Part shown: piece after piece, positions 61,919-64,000 of the stretch
How positions within the stretch are numbered: the first letter of the stretch is position 1
How the letters are laid out: every line of letters begins with the position of its first letter
Origin: Leptasterias polaris
Lineage: Eukaryota > Echinodermata > Asteroidea > Forcipulatida > Asteriidae
NCBI GenBank assembly: GCA_037783415.1
Contig: JAZGTN010000085.1
Location: forward strand, 3,343,501-3,407,500
Reading direction: 5' to 3'
Length of the DNA stretch: 64,000 nucleotides
Made by a program: the position numbers and the translations under genes
The notes under the pieces: model-generated
Databases searched by the model: none
What the model was told of the DNA's origin: nothing
Seen by the model: the letters and a program-made list of their open reading frames with translations, nothing else

Positions 61919-63080
61919 TATAATAATAATAATAATAATAATAAATCATTTGTAGAGCGCAGAAACTATGTTTATATATTCTACTGCGCTTCAAGAGCTC
62001 TTAGATGCTATACCACTACACAATGCTATACAATTCAAAGCATGAACATAATATAATTAAATCTATAAAACAAATAGGTTTTTACTTTAAATTTAAAGCC
62101 ATCTAATGATTGAGACTTTCTAATGTCCACAGGTAGCTTATTCCATAATCTAGGAGCTGCACAAAGAAATGATCGATCACCTAAGGTTACTTTTGTTCTA
62201 ATTTGGGGGATCTTCAATGCCAATGTGTCTTGTGTACTACGAAGATTATGACCATGGGTTTGAGATTTAAAATCCACTAATTCAGTAATATAACTAGGAG
62301 CTTGACCATTAAGCGCTTTATAAACTATCATTAACATCTTAAATTCAATTCTTTGACGTATAGGCAACCAATGTAATTCTCTTAACAGTGGTGTTACATG
62401 AGCAAATTTAAATTTAGGGAGATTACAAATCAATCTTGCACATGTATTTTGAACCCGTTGCAACTTTGCTATCTGTAAGTTTGGTAATCCATACAATAGA
62501 CTATTACAATAGTCTAATTTACTCGTAATGCATGCGTGGACGACAGTTTTCATGCTATCTTGATCAAAGTATTTACGAATGCGCGTCAGATTATAAATCA
62601 TGTAATATGCTGATTTACATACACTAATAATTTGTGATTCCATGTTCAACTGAGTATCAAATAACACTCCTAAGTTTCTTACATGTACGTTATGGGATGG
62701 TATTATAGCAGTGTCACCTACTGATATACCGTTTGACTTGAACTTAGATACCTGACGTGTAGTGCCAATAACTAACAGTTCCGTTTTCCTATCATTCAAC
62801 ATCAGTTTGTTTTGTAACATCCAGGTTCTAATGTACTCAATGCATTTTTCTAATACACTGATACAGTATTCTTCATTTGGTGTGTTAGGACAGAATGACA
62901 AATATACTTGTGTGTCATCTGCGTAGCAATGACAAGTAATAATAGGGAACTTCTTTTCAATATTTGTGAGGAGTCTGCTTGTGTACATTGTAAACAATAG
63001 GGGGCCTAAACGTGACCCTTGAGGGACACCGAAGGGTACCTTGAACACATCTGATTCAATATCATCAATTTCAACTGTCT
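61919..63080 (-). mobile_element. 5'-truncated CR1/L2-like LINE
   Basis: On the minus strand it holds the C-terminal half of the reverse transcriptase protein, a short 3' UTR (GCGCTCTACAAATGATTT) and a TTA/ATT tail at 61921-61943. Truncation at about 63080 is typical of target-primed insertion. The same tail type occurs in the SINEs of this window. Confidence 0.85.
62035..63080 (-). pseudogene. LINE reverse transcriptase C-terminal half, open frame intact
   Basis: The frame is open for 337 codons from the first ATG (63048) and some way upstream. It contains GVPQGSRLGPLLFTMYTSRL, the catalytic CYADDTQVYL, a VRNLGVLFDTQL block, LDYCNSLLYGLP and APRLWNKLPVDIRKS. It is one uninterrupted frame, so the insertion is younger than that at 7098-7800. 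The endonuclease and the first palm motifs are missing, so it is not functional. Confidence 0.88.
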
Positions 63081-63299
63081 AATATGTTTAACAGTATATT
63101 GGTATTAGTATGTTTTGTATGCCTTTAAAAGGCTGCCTTGTTTTAGGGTTTTGCTTTTCCTTCTGAGGAAAATGTGTTCTGAATGAAATGGAGTGTTCTT
63201 CTTTAAAGCAGATTCCTGTTCAATTATCAGTAATTTTATAATTATCATGGTGTCACGTTTTTCTGTCCTGCAAGGAAGCTGAAACAAATCTTGCTTGAC

Positions 63300-63960
63300 A
63301 TAAATGGCAGTCCGGTACAATGCCAAAACAGGAATCCAAATTCCTGTTCTGGCAACACACTTCCTAATCGGGAAACATTCACCATCCAGCAAAGTTGTCT
63401 CCAAATCAGGGAACGTACTGTGAGTTGCCTGATCAGGAAACATTGTCACATGATTTGATGTTTCCAAATCAGGAAACGTACTGTGAGTTGCCTGATCAGG
63501 AAACATTGTCACATGATTTGATGTTTCCAAATCAGGAAACGTACTGTGAGTTGCCTGATCAGGAAACATTGTCACATGATTTGATGTTTCCAAATCAGGA
63601 AACGTACTGTGAGTTGCCTGATCAGGAAACATTGTCACATGATTTGATGTTTCCAAATCAGGAAACGTACTGTGAGTTGCCTAATCAGGAAACATTGTCA
63701 CATGATTTGATGTTTCCAAATCAGGAAACGTACTGTGAGTTGCCTGATCAGGAAACATTGTCACATGATTTGATGTTTCCAAATCAGGAAACGTACTGTG
63801 AGTTGCCTGATCAGGAAACATTGTCACATGATTTGATGTTTCCAAATCAGGAAACATCATGAATGTTTCCTGATCGGGAAATAATTCTGCTTTAAATTCA
63901 TTTTCCTAAACAGGAAACATTTTTGTTTCCTGTTCTGGAATCGCATATAGCCTATTTGAT
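63300..63960. repeat. Region of GTTTCC/GGAAAC palindromes
   Basis: Repeated short inverted words, such as TTTCCTGATCGGGAAA, GGAAACATTTTTGTTTCC and CAGGAATCCAAATTCCTG, flank and fill the 63-bp tandem array. The whole block could form many small hairpins. Confidence 0.7.
63397..63860 (+). repeat. Tandem array, 63-bp unit, about 7 copies
   Basis: Unit: GTTTCCAAATCAGGAAACG, TACTGTGAGTTGCCTGATC, AGGAAACATTGTCACATG, ATTTGAT. The period is exactly 63 bp (63460, 63523 ...) and units are almost identical; one has CCTAATCAGG. Each unit holds the palindromes GTTTCC-AAATCA-GGAAAC and CCTGATCAGG. Long open frames on both strands arise because 63 is a multiple of three. Confidence 0.92.
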
Positions 63961-64000
63961 AATTTAATTAAATGCTTCCTATGATTACACACATCTACCA

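Noticed and set aside
63397..63860. CRISPR array
   Set aside because: The regular repeat has no unique spacers; whole 63-bp units are repeated. The genome is clearly eukaryotic.
63105..63862. Open frames of 183 and 155 codons on opposite strands
   Set aside because: They are translations of the 63-bp tandem array and its flanks. The repetitive peptides have no independent support.

Overview
This is animal genomic DNA: long introns, GT-AG splice sites, tRNA-derived SINEs, non-LTR retrotransposons and many short inverted-repeat transposons, with very little coding sequence. The two recognisable genes are metazoan, and several repeat families look like those I remember from echinoderm genomes. 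An echinoderm, perhaps a sea star, is my best guess; that is inference.

The two genes are divergent. On the minus strand, 17562-18692 carries the first coding exon of an unconventional myosin XVIII (MYO18A type): a Lys/Glu-rich N-terminus and a PDZ domain, ending at a clean splice donor. The motor and tail should lie on the minus strand below this exon, but I recognise no motor exon in positions 1-17555. On the plus strand, nine exons between 27491 and 50471 assemble with consistent phases into a complete 331-residue homologue of CASTOR1/CASTOR2 (GATSL), the cytosolic arginine sensors that bind GATOR2 upstream of mTORC1. All eight introns have GT-AG ends. A further candidate exon of an unidentified plus-strand gene lies at 61618-61740.

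The CASTOR gene has one striking feature. Its last coding exon, with splice acceptor, is present twice (49753 onward and 50365-50450) as an 86-bp direct duplication flanking a 225-bp repeat. The upstream copy is broken by a 293-bp hAT-like element with a perfect 8-bp target duplication, whose first bases supply a stop codon. Exon 5 also has a tandem CAGCAG acceptor.

The rest is mobile DNA. Positions 1-17500 hold hAT-like and TA-flanked elements, a SINE, LINE fragments, a perfect 218-bp inverted repeat (13477-14331) and a nested inverted-repeat element (14758-16780). Positions 18.7-27.5 kb are the intergenic stretch between the divergent genes. The CASTOR introns contain SINEs, several families with TTAAAGG ends, nested insertions, a LINE with endonuclease and reverse transcriptase remnants (40520-44265) split by a second LINE, and a 37-bp minisatellite (44265-45123). 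Positions 50.7-64 kb hold more such elements, two coding-like tandem arrays (54-bp and 63-bp units) and a LINE at 61919-63080.
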